NCBI GenBank assembly: GCA_005116965.1
Contig: SWDG01000023.1
Coordinates: forward strand, 219,999 to 271,230
DNA: 51,232 nt
Source: Nitrospira sp.
GTDB lineage: Bacteria; Nitrospirota; Nitrospiria; Nitrospirales; Nitrospiraceae
Direction of reading: 5' to 3'
Within the stretch, counting starts at the first letter, position 1. Every line of letters starts with the position of its first letter. The position numbers were made by a program, and so were the translations under genes. Below the pieces are notes generated by a model. The model worked only from the letters and a program-made list of their open reading frames with translations. It searched no databases and was not told where the DNA came from. Positions 44,238 to 51,232 of this stretch are shown piece by piece.

Positions 44238-44684
44238 CTACGGAAGGATGACGCCACTCTTGGGCACGAGTTCTTCATCCTTACACACAAGAGGAGCAGT
44301 CCCAGCCATCCCCTTGCACAAATGGGCCAGCGCACCCTGTGCCCGCAAACGGGCGTCCTTGTGATACCCGGACTCGCCAGCCTCAACCGCTTCCTCCAGT
44401 TTGACGATGGCTTCTTTGGGCGCCCCGGTCTGCCGTGCCTGATCCAATGCCGCCTTGAGTTTCACCGTAGCCTTCCGATGCTGCCGGTAATCAGCGCCCC
44501 AGAACCTACCCGTCCACTCCGGCTGCTCATAGGCAGTCGATCGTTTCCCGTTGCCGGGATACGGACTCAAGTCCTTGACGGCCTCCGTGGTCAGGGTAAT
44601 GACCTCGTCGTCTGCCGCGCAGACCGGCACGAAACTTCCCAACAGCATGACGACCAATGGGATAGCCCATAAACATGATCTCAT
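44238..44684 (-). CDS. Small exported protein of unknown function
   Basis: 148 residues from the ATG at 44684, which has GGAGGAG just upstream; the frame is open to 44714. Signal peptide MRSCLWAIPLVVMLLGSFVP with cleavage near VCAADDE. Mature part has helical, Lys/Glu-rich segments (HRKATVKLKAALDQARQTGA, KEAIVKLEEAVEAGESGYHK), resembling SmbP/histidine-rich small metal-protein style only loosely. No family assigned. It stands alone between the AmgK-like gene and the chemotaxis receptor remnant. Confidence 0.75.
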   Translation of the reverse strand: MRSCLWAIPLVVMLLGSFVPVCAADDEVITLTTEAVKDLSPYPGNGKRSTAYEQPEWTGRFWGADYRQHRKATVKLKAALDQARQTGAPKEAIVKLEEAVEAGESGYHKDARLRAQGALAHLCKGMAGTAPLVCKDEELVPKSGVILP

Positions 44685-44815
44685 GATCTCCTCCGCCACA
44701 TCATGATGTGCCAAGGCAGCACGATACTGGATAACGTTGTAGACCGAGGAAGCGAGGTCGGGGGCAAGAGGATTGATGGCTTCATCCAGATTCGTACCGC
44801 CCTCTCACCCGACCG

Positions 44816-45150
44816 TTAGAACTCCTCGAATTCGGCCTCCTTGGCCCGATAATTCTTGCCGGTGCCCGTCGTGACAGCTGCCAGGTTCCTGATCTCGTCT
44901 GACGCCGTATGCCTAGCTTCCCTTACCGGTCTCTTCGCCGCCGCTTTGGAACCATTGCTATGAGTGGTCGACTTAATCGCCGAGTGCGAGACCGGCTGGC
45001 TGTTGAGCTGCTTGATCTTGAAAGCCTCCATCTGCTGCATCAGTTCCTTGGCCTGCTCCTTCATCGACTGCGCCGCCGGATGGCGCCCGTGAAGGCAAAT
45101 CCCATCATGAGTTTCGTCACGGTCTTTTGATTGCCAAACCACGTCACCAT
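44816..45150 (-). pseudogene. Methyl-accepting chemotaxis protein remnant, internal deletion
   Basis: An ATG at 45150 with GGAGGG upstream starts MVTWFGNQKTVTKLMMGFAF, the usual MCP N-terminus running into the first membrane helix, but the frame stops at 45061 after 29 residues. The C-terminal tail in another frame (ending at 44816) reads SMKEQAKELMQQMEAFKI, typical of MCP ends just after the signalling helix, then an extension ending in EFEEF. Between them the sensor, second membrane helix, HAMP and signalling domains are missing. So a receptor gene of normally about 1.6 kb is reduced to 335 bases. The frame of the tail lies off the N-terminal frame by one base. Confidence 0.8.
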
Positions 45151-45683
45151 GCTCCCTCCATAATTTGAGTCGACCACTCAAACCGATACCGTCGCTCGGC
45201 ACAACAGCGTAGCGCCGTCAGATGAGACACCGGGGAATCCCGCCCCTCAATCTATGTCCACACCCACACACTCAACAGCAAAATAAAAGACGCCGTCCCG
45301 ATGCCTTCTCACGAAAGCCAGGACTGCGCCTTCCACTCGCAGGTCTTGCTCCTGCTCGTTCAGGTGGTTTGAGCCGGCCGCTTAAACCGATAGGGATTGC
45401 CTTGCCTGATATTCAATCGGCAGAACATGGGATAACTTAAGTGAGGGAAACCCATGCACGCGACAAACCACGGAATGGTGTCGGAGATAACGCTAGCCCG
45501 TATGCCTCATGACGGTTTGTGCCCGTTGGATAAGCTCAAGGTCCCGAGCGCCGGCTAGTGGCCCACCTACAGCGATTGACGGATGAACCTGAAAGCAGCC
45601 GTGAGTCTCGCAGACGCTCAATTTCCCTAGCCTGCGAGGCTTCTCATCTCCAGCTCTCTCATCCTCGCTCAGGCTGACGGTGT
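45151..45683. other. Intergenic region with one tiny possible ORF
   Basis: 533 bases between the receptor remnant and the VanZ-like gene. I see no recognisable gene. A 34-codon frame at 45454-45558 (plus strand) has GAGGG 6 bases upstream of its ATG, reading MHATNHGMVSEITLARMPHD; it has no known family and may be chance. The remainder is non-coding. Confidence 0.45.
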
Positions 45684-46100
45684 CTATGACGTCTTATGCG
45701 GAGAGAAGCGTACCGGCTTTGCGCGCGCGACAGTAGCCTGCATGATTCGGCTGAGTCCTACCGCACCTAGTGTGGCTCCGACCGTATCGGCCAGCCAATC
45801 GAGCCAATTCGAATCTCGAAATGGAACGAACGCCTGGTGAACCTCATCGCTTACCCCATACAAGGAGGCCAGAAGGATGGCTGCCGGAATCGCTTGTTGT
45901 CTCCACACATCATGCCCACCTCGACAAAGAGCCCGGTAGCACAGCGCACCGAATACCGCATACTCGACGGCATGCAAGACTTTATCACTGAAATGCGTAA
46001 CGAACGGCACATGCTCTTCCGGATGAGCCTGCGCGGATAAATAAAAAATAATCCCAGCGTATCCGCACACCGGCCCCCAATACCGAAGAAAGGTCACCAT
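45684..46100 (-). CDS. VanZ-like family membrane protein
   Basis: 138 residues with about four membrane helices. Family signature: YLSAQAHPEEHVPFVTHFSD, then KVLHAVEYAVFGALCYRALC and LLASLYGVSDEVHQAFVPFR, ending DSNWLDWLADTVGATLGAVG. VanZ relatives are small membrane proteins of uncertain role, sometimes linked to envelope stress or antibiotic tolerance. It is divergent from the GH57 gene (99 bases), which may share its promoter region. Confidence 0.88.
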   Translation of the reverse strand: MVTFLRYWGPVCGYAGIIFYLSAQAHPEEHVPFVTHFSDKVLHAVEYAVFGALCYRALCRGGHDVWRQQAIPAAILLASLYGVSDEVHQAFVPFRDSNWLDWLADTVGATLGAVGLSRIMQATVARAKPVRFSPHKTS

Positions 46101-46199
46101 CTCAACTCCTCATGCGAGATTCCATCACAAATCCGTCTGCGGATTGCATGCTCATACCCCCTATGACATACTCGCCAAGATGAAAGGGAATCGGCATCA

Positions 46200-48401
46200 A
46201 TGAAGCATGTCCACGTATGTTTTCTGTGGCATATGCACCAGCCCTATTACACCGATCCGGTGGCCGGATCGGCCAGCATGCCATGGGTGCGCCTGCATGC
46301 GACCAAGGCCTATTACGATATGGCCTATCTGTTGGAGAAATTCCCCGGTGTCAGCGCTACGTTCAATTTTACGCCGTCCCTCCTCTTGCAGTTACAAGAG
46401 ATCGGCAGCGGAAAAATCCTCGATCTGTTTCTCGAATATGCCCAACGCCCAGCGGCCAACCTCACCCTTGAAGAAAAAGCCTTTCTGGTCCGTCATTTCT
46501 TTTCAGCTAACTGGGCAACGATGGTGCGCCCCTATCCACGATACCATGAGTTGCTGGTGAAACGCGGACTGGACGTCCCGGGGCATGATCTCCACCGCGT
46601 CGCCCGTCAATTCTCCACACAAGAGCTACTAGACCTTCAAGTCTGGCACAACCTCGCCTGGTTCGGATACGGCACCGTTCAACAATATCCTCGTCTGGCT
46701 GCGCTGCGCCAGAAAAATCGCAGCTTCACCGAGGAGGACAAGCAGGAAGTGTTGGAGTTGCAACGAATGGCCGTGCGAGAAATCGTCCCGCTATACCGAC
46801 GACTCTTGGAGCGGGAGCAAGTCGAACTGACGACGACACCCTTCTATCATCCGATTCTTCCACTGGTGATCGACACCGATATCAACCGGCGGGCCAGGCC
46901 GGACCTTCCCTTGCCCGCTCGTTTTCATGCTCCGGAAGATGCCGCAGCCCAACTGCAGCAGGCCGTCGCATTTCATCAGTCCACTTTCGGCCAGGCTCCG
47001 ACCGGCTTGTGGCCGTCCGAGGGATCGGTGTGTCCCGAGATGCTTCCTCTGATCCATCAGACCGGCCTTCGCTGGTTTGCCACAGACGAGGGCATCCTCG
47101 CACGCTCCCTGGGAATGTGCGGCCGCCCATGGCATCGGCAAGCCGCGCTCTATCAACCCTATCGCATCGGTGAACCTGAACATGCATTGACCGTACTGTT
47201 CCGTGACCGCGAGATCTCCGACGCATTCGGATTCGTCTACCACAAGACGACGCCCGAATCCGCCGCTGAGGATGTCCTGCGGCGTCTGCGGGGCATTGTC
47301 CACGATACACCGCAAGAGAAGATTATCATTCCCATCATCCTGGACGGTGAAAATCCGTGGGAACACTATCACGACGGCGGGGAGCAGTTCCTGTCTCTCC
47401 TGTACGAAGCCTTCACCAACCACGAACTGGATCACAACGGACAGGTCCTGGTCCAGGCCTCCAGCATGTCGGATGCGATGACTGCCGTGCAACCCACACA
47501 ACAGCTGCCCTGCCTGCATTCAGGCTCCTGGATCAATTCTGACTACAAGATCTGGATCGGGCACTACGAAGACAATCGCGGGTGGGATCTCCTCGGTCAT
47601 ACCCGTACACAGCTGGTGAATCTCGCACAGAGTCTTCCGCCTGACCGTGCACACGCGGCATGGCAAGAACTCTACGCCGCCGAAGGGAGCGACTGGTTCT
47701 GGTGGTACGGCGATGATTTCGATACCGACTTTAAACCCGAATTCGACCGCCTCTTCCGCACCCATCTTCGGAATGTCTGGACGCATATGGGCATCCCGCC
47801 CCCCGATCAACTGAATACTCCGATCTGCACGAGGGCCATCGCCTCCGAATCCGATTCAGTCCAACAGCCGCTCGTCCTGCTGAATCCCACAATCGACGGC
47901 ATCGTGACCGACTTTTTCGAATGGCGTGGCGCCGGAAACATCAACACCCAGCCCCCGCTTGGAGCCATGTGGAAAGCCGATGGACTCTTCACGGCGATCC
48001 AATTCGGTTGGACCTCACATCAGCTCGTGATGAGATTCGACCCAGACGACACGAGTACGACACGACAAGGCCTCGACGTTGATATTCGGTTGCAAGGGCC
48101 TCAATGTACTTTTCGGCTGACATTTGCTCTGACCTCGCCAGGCCCGGAGGCGTTTCTCTTGTCTCGCCAAACCCAGGCAGATGCCTGGGAAGAGATCGGC
48201 TCCTATCGGTCAATCAAGGCCCACGCCATTCTGGAGTTGGCCGTCCCTTGGAAAGAGCTGTGCCTGGAACAAGGACATACGATCCAGATGTCGATCATCG
48301 TGCGAGAACACGGCCTCGAAGTCGCTCGCTATCCTGGCCATCATCCGGCTGTCCTGACCGTACCTGGGCCGGAATTTGAGGCCGAACTGTGGAGAGTGTG
48401 A
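46200..48401 (+). CDS. Glycoside hydrolase family 57 enzyme
   Basis: 733 residues. N-terminal GH57 motif CFLWHMHQPYY, then the catalytic Glu274 in TGLWPSEGSVCPEMLPL, WFATDEGILARS and a probable acid/base Asp in FRDREISDAFGFVYHKTT (about 334-350). Later LDGENPWEHYHDGGEQFLSL. The C-terminal 170 residues are a beta-rich accessory domain. GH57 enzymes act on alpha-glucans such as glycogen (amylase, branching or 4-alpha-glucanotransferase types); the exact activity needs assay. It precedes a GalT-like gene by 16 bases. Confidence 0.92.
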   Translation: MKHVHVCFLWHMHQPYYTDPVAGSASMPWVRLHATKAYYDMAYLLEKFPGVSATFNFTPSLLLQLQEIGSGKILDLFLEYAQRPAANLTLEEKAFLVRHFFSANWATMVRPYPRYHELLVKRGLDVPGHDLHRVARQFSTQELLDLQVWHNLAWFGYGTVQQYPRLAALRQKNRSFTEEDKQEVLELQRMAVREIVPLYRRLLEREQVELTTTPFYHPILPLVIDTDINRRARPDLPLPARFHAPEDAAAQLQQAVAFHQSTFGQAPTGLWPSEGSVCPEMLPLIHQTGLRWFATDEGILARSLGMCGRPWHRQAALYQPYRIGEPEHALTVLFRDREISDAFGFVYHKTTPESAAEDVLRRLRGIVHDTPQEKIIIPIILDGENPWEHYHDGGEQFLSLLYEAFTNHELDHNGQVLVQASSMSDAMTAVQPTQQLPCLHSGSWINSDYKIWIGHYEDNRGWDLLGHTRTQLVNLAQSLPPDRAHAAWQELYAAEGSDWFWWYGDDFDTDFKPEFDRLFRTHLRNVWTHMGIPPPDQLNTPICTRAIASESDSVQQPLVLLNPTIDGIVTDFFEWRGAGNINTQPPLGAMWKADGLFTAIQFGWTSHQLVMRFDPDDTSTTRQGLDVDIRLQGPQCTFRLTFALTSPGPEAFLLSRQTQADAWEEIGSYRSIKAHAILELAVPWKELCLEQGHTIQMSIIVREHGLEVARYPGHHPAVLTVPGPEFEAELWRV

Positions 48402-48417
48402 TCATGGAGGAGAAGAG

Positions 48418-49422
48418 ATGCCAGATCTAAGACGTGACCCCGTTGTGGGCCGCTGGGTGATTATTTCCACTGAGCGCAGGGGTCGTCCACACGACTTTAT
48501 CAACCTCCAACCTGCCCGACCGATTTCGACGACCCTCTGTCCGTTTTGTCCGGGACAGGAACGGCTCACGCCGAAAGAAATCATGGCCTATCGGCCGCAA
48601 CCGGGCGGACCCAATTCTCCCAATTGGACCGTACGCGTCGTCCCGAATAAATTTCCTGCGCTGCAAGTTGAAGGTGACATGGGTCGCGAGGGGATCGGGC
48701 TCTACGACCGCATGAACGGCGTGGGCGCCCATGAAGTCATCATCGAAACACCCACCCATGTCGAGGGCCTCGCCGATCTTCCGATCAAGAAGATCGAGGA
48801 CGTGCTGTGGGCCTATCGAGACCGGATGATCGACCTTCGAAAAGACATTCGATTCCGCTATATTCTCATTTTCAAGAACCACGGCGCGTCCGCCGGCGCC
48901 ACCCTGGAACACAGTCATTCTCAACTCATCGCCCTGCCGATCGTCCCGACCAACGTGCAGGAGGAGCTGGACGGATGCCGCACGCACTATCAGCAGAAAG
49001 AGCGTTGCATCTACTGCGATATCCTCCGGCAGGATCTCTCGGAAGGAGATCGCATCGTCGCCGAGAATCCGGAGTTCCTCTGCGTCACACCCTTCGCGCC
49101 ACGATTTCCGTTCGAAATGTGGATCCTTCCCAAGCGTCATGCGGCGTATTTTGAGGAAAGCCAGAAATCGCAGTTCGAGTTTCTGGCCCCGATCCTTTCG
49201 GAGTCGTTGCGCCGTATGGACAAAGTGCTCGCTCGCCCCTCATACAACTTCATCCTCCACAGTTCTCCCCTTCATGAGAAAACCGGCGAGTACTACCATT
49301 GGCACCTGGAGATTATCCCCAAACTGACGCAAGTGGCCGGCTTCGAATGGGGCACCGGCTTCTACATCAATCCGGTGTCACCGGAAGAAGCCGCGACGTT
49401 CCTTCGCGAAGCAGGAGTCTAA
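48418..49422 (+). CDS. galT: Galactose-1-phosphate uridylyltransferase-like protein
   Basis: 334 residues from the ATG at 48418, with GGAGGAG upstream; the open frame reaches back into the GH57 gene. MPDLRRDPVVGRWVIISTER is the family start. Zinc ligands in CPFCPG and CIYCDIL. The nucleotidyl-transfer His lies in EHSHSQLIALPIVP, a variant of HPHGQ with Ser for both Pro and Gly. Such variants include ADP-glucose or sugar-1-phosphate transferases, so a role on glucose-1-phosphate from glycogen is plausible given the GH57 neighbour. The stop and the next gene's GTG are adjacent. Confidence 0.88.
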   Translation: MPDLRRDPVVGRWVIISTERRGRPHDFINLQPARPISTTLCPFCPGQERLTPKEIMAYRPQPGGPNSPNWTVRVVPNKFPALQVEGDMGREGIGLYDRMNGVGAHEVIIETPTHVEGLADLPIKKIEDVLWAYRDRMIDLRKDIRFRYILIFKNHGASAGATLEHSHSQLIALPIVPTNVQEELDGCRTHYQQKERCIYCDILRQDLSEGDRIVAENPEFLCVTPFAPRFPFEMWILPKRHAAYFEESQKSQFEFLAPILSESLRRMDKVLARPSYNFILHSSPLHEKTGEYYHWHLEIIPKLTQVAGFEWGTGFYINPVSPEEAATFLREAGV

Positions 49423-50805
49423 GTGCCGGCCCGCTTTCGCATCGAAGATCCCACGCTTGCGGGAGCACTGCGCAAAATTGAGCAACTCGTTCGCCGCGCC
49501 GGTGGAAGAACATGGCTGGTCGGCGGCTCAGTCCGTGATCTCGTGCTCGGTCAACAGCCACGGGATTTGGACCTCGAAGTGACGGGTCTGCCGCCCGGCC
49601 AAGTCCATGCACTGCTGACTGAGCACTTCTCTGTGCAATTCGTTGGAAAAACATTCGCGGTCTTCAAGCTGCAAGGCCTGCCGATCGATGTGTCCATTCC
49701 CTCCCGCATGCGCACTGACGACACCTCCCTCCCCGGCGTGCTGAGACAAGCCGACCCCAACATGCCGATTGATGAGGCGTTGGCACGACGAGACTTCACC
49801 ATCAACGCAATGGCCTGGGATCCCGACACCATGGAGCTTCGCGATCCCTTCAACGGTCGCGACGACCTCGATGCACGGATCTTGCGCCACGCGTCGAACC
49901 GATTCGCCGAAGATCCTCTACGCGTCTTGCGTGGCATGCAGCTGACCGCCCGTTTTGAGCTCACGGTCGCGCCGGAAACCGTGGCCCTGTGCCAGACACT
50001 TTCCCAGGAAGATCACCCAAGCGAGCGTCTGTGGGAAGAATGGAAGAAGCTGCTCCTGCAAGGACGCAAGCCATCGCTGGGATTGCAGTTCTTACGTCAC
50101 TGCGGCTGGCTCCGTTTCTATCCGGAGCTCGCAGCCCTTGAAGGCTGTCCACAAGATCCCATCTGGCACCCAGAAGGCGACGTCTGGATCCACACACTCC
50201 ACTGCCTAGACTGGTTCGCTATGGAGCGCACCGGTGATGAGCCGGATGACCTGGCCGTTGGGTTGGGTGTCCTCTGCCACGACTTCGGCAAACCAGCCAC
50301 GACCAAAGAAGAATATGGACACGTCACCTCGCGAGGACATGAATCGGAAGGGGCAGGCCCGACACAACGTTTTCTTGAGCGATTGACCAACCAGCACAGC
50401 CTGATCGAGGAGGTGGTCCCACTGGTATGTTGCCATCTTCGTCCTCGTGCCCTGCATGACGCCAACGCTTCGGACAGCGCAGTCCGCCGATTGGCAAGGC
50501 ACGTCAAGCGCATCGACCGATTGGTGCGTGTGGCGAGGGCTGATCACGCAGGACGCCCGCCGAAACAGTTTGATGGATTTCCCGCCGGTGAGTGGCTGTT
50601 GGCCAAAGCACGCCAGCTGGAAGTGGACCGTCAGACGCCTTCTCCCATTATCATGGGCCGTCACTTGTTGGAATTGGGAATCCAGCCGGGTCCTGACATG
50701 GGCCGACTGCTTGATGACTGTTATGAGGCTCAGCTTGATGGAGAGTTTGGAACACTCGAAGATGGCTTGATCTACGCGAAGAACAAACACTCCGCGCTGT
50801 GCTAG
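49423..50805 (+). CDS. CCA-adding enzyme or poly(A) polymerase family with HD domain
   Basis: 460 residues from a GTG directly after the galT stop. Class II nucleotidyltransferase signature TWLVGGSVRDLVLGQQPRDL with DLDLEV, then DEALARRDFTINAMAWDPDT and the RNA-binding neck ARILRHASNRFAEDPLRVLR. A C-terminal HD domain (LGVLCHDFGKPATTKEEYGH) indicates phosphohydrolase activity, as in E. coli-type CCA enzymes. It either adds CCA to tRNAs or, as A-adding member, works with a CC-adding partner elsewhere; the encoded CCA ends of the two tRNAs here suggest a repair role. Confidence 0.88.
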   Translation: MPARFRIEDPTLAGALRKIEQLVRRAGGRTWLVGGSVRDLVLGQQPRDLDLEVTGLPPGQVHALLTEHFSVQFVGKTFAVFKLQGLPIDVSIPSRMRTDDTSLPGVLRQADPNMPIDEALARRDFTINAMAWDPDTMELRDPFNGRDDLDARILRHASNRFAEDPLRVLRGMQLTARFELTVAPETVALCQTLSQEDHPSERLWEEWKKLLLQGRKPSLGLQFLRHCGWLRFYPELAALEGCPQDPIWHPEGDVWIHTLHCLDWFAMERTGDEPDDLAVGLGVLCHDFGKPATTKEEYGHVTSRGHESEGAGPTQRFLERLTNQHSLIEEVVPLVCCHLRPRALHDANASDSAVRRLARHVKRIDRLVRVARADHAGRPPKQFDGFPAGEWLLAKARQLEVDRQTPSPIIMGRHLLELGIQPGPDMGRLLDDCYEAQLDGEFGTLEDGLIYAKNKHSALC

Positions 50806-51154
50806 TCGACAGCCTTGGTCCTGGAATCTCGAATTCTCACACCTATTCCCCTGAATACCTCGTCCACCTCAAGATGCTTTTCCAAGGATGAGGACTCGCG
50901 AAACGCGCAGCCCATCATGCATGTTCGCGAGCGGGATGAGGCAGTTTAGTCGTACACAAACTATTCCGCTACAGTCATCTGCAGGGAAAATCATTCGAGT
51001 GTTCATGAAAAAGTTTTCTAACTCACTGATTCATCACTACTCTTGGTCTCATGTGGGAGGTAACCAGGAACGGCACTACCTTTGCTCCATACCTTCACAA
51101 GTGCCAAATGAACGGCACACATATCTTCTACTTTCTTAATAGGAGGTTCTTATA
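50806..51154. other. Promoter region of the last gene
   Basis: 349 bases between the nucleotidyltransferase gene and the small exported protein gene, both plus strand. It holds the sigma-54 site at 51071-51086. No gene is recognisable; the frame at 50888-51139 lacks coding character. Confidence 0.55.
51071..51086 (+). promoter_or_regulatory. Candidate sigma-54 promoter
   Basis: CGGCACTACCTTTGCT matches the -24/-12 consensus TGGCAC-N5-TTGCW in all but the first base, with GG and GC exactly 10 bases apart. Transcription would begin near 51097 and leave a leader of about 58 bases before the ATG at 51155. Confidence 0.6.
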
Positions 51155-51232
51155 ATGAAGAGCATGTTGATGGCAATCATGGCAGTGGCAGTGGCAGTGA
51201 CGTTCAGCGCCCCGGCGTTCGCGGGGGATAGC
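51155..51232 (+). CDS. Small exported protein, 3' part outside window
   Basis: 26 codons are visible. The ATG is preceded by AGGAGG 8 bases upstream, a strong ribosome site. MKSMLMAIMAVAVAVTFSAP followed by AFAGDS is a clean signal peptide with a cleavage site after AFA. The mature protein starts at the window edge, so no function can be given. A sigma-54 promoter match upstream hints at regulation by an NtrC-type activator. Confidence 0.75.
   Translation, partial: MKSMLMAIMAVAVAVTFSAPAFAGDS

Overview
The window reads as chromosomal DNA of a Gram-negative, moderately GC-rich bacterium. A complete Tol-Pal envelope operon, many lipoproteins, a RodZ-type cell-shape protein and outer-membrane-style periplasmic proteins point to a diderm. 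The overall protein flavour (DUF5069, DUF1015, GH57 and GalT-like neighbours, NtrC-type regulator, gltB-gltD pair, short haem-protein-like leader at the left edge) fits Nitrospirota, most likely the Nitrospira lineage. That placement is inference from recall of family style; there is no rRNA gene here to prove it.

Layout. 1-201: 5' end of a minus-strand exported protein, probably a c-type cytochrome. 584-13547: one long co-directional minus-strand run, read from right to left: tolQ, tolR, tolA, tolB, pal, a long coiled-coil CpoB-like lipoprotein, cpoB, mutL, miaA, mtnP, a PfkB kinase, a PilF-like TPR lipoprotein and rodZ. Several junctions are ATGA overlaps. 13621-14961: tRNA-Asp, tRNA-Val and a XerC/XerD recombinase, also minus. 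15087-19364: plus-strand TPR/periplasmic-binding protein, M50 site-2-like protease, trpS and a PEGA-like lipoprotein. 19365-23833: an accessory-looking patch with a decayed second trpS fragment, an RBBP9-type hydrolase, a zinc/HNH-like unknown, a ParE-type toxin-antitoxin pair, a methyltransferase and an MBL hydrolase. 24213-29763: lipoproteins, an AAA+ ATPase coupled to an NlpC/P60-like lipoprotein, small unknowns (one probably frameshifted), DUF5069 and PilZ proteins. 29798-31477: an orphan Hcp and an FG-GAP repeat protein. 31920-37953: gltD and gltB (ammonium assimilation). 38172-42084: polyprenyl diphosphate synthase, DUF1015 and a sigma-54 response regulator. 42134-44008: a MurU/AmgK-like pair. 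44238-46100: a small exported protein, a gutted chemotaxis receptor gene and a VanZ-like protein. 46200-50805: GH57, GalT-like and a CCA-adding/poly(A) polymerase-like enzyme. 51155-end: the start of a small exported protein behind a good sigma-54 promoter match.

How the genes work together. The largest theme is the cell envelope: Tol-Pal with two CpoB-like partners, RodZ, a PilF-like lipoprotein, a probable cell-wall recycling pair (AmgK/MurU), polyprenyl diphosphate synthase and a lipoprotein peptidase. A second theme is nitrogen and carbon housekeeping: GOGAT, an NtrC-type regulator and alpha-glucan handling. I did not find a complete, clearly new multi-gene system. The most informative irregularities are three decayed or frame-disturbed loci (trpS fragment, chemotaxis receptor remnant, a likely frameshift at about 28050), an FG-GAP gene whose reading frame runs through its own terminator beside an orphan Hcp, and an unrecognised Cys/His-rich gene in the accessory patch.
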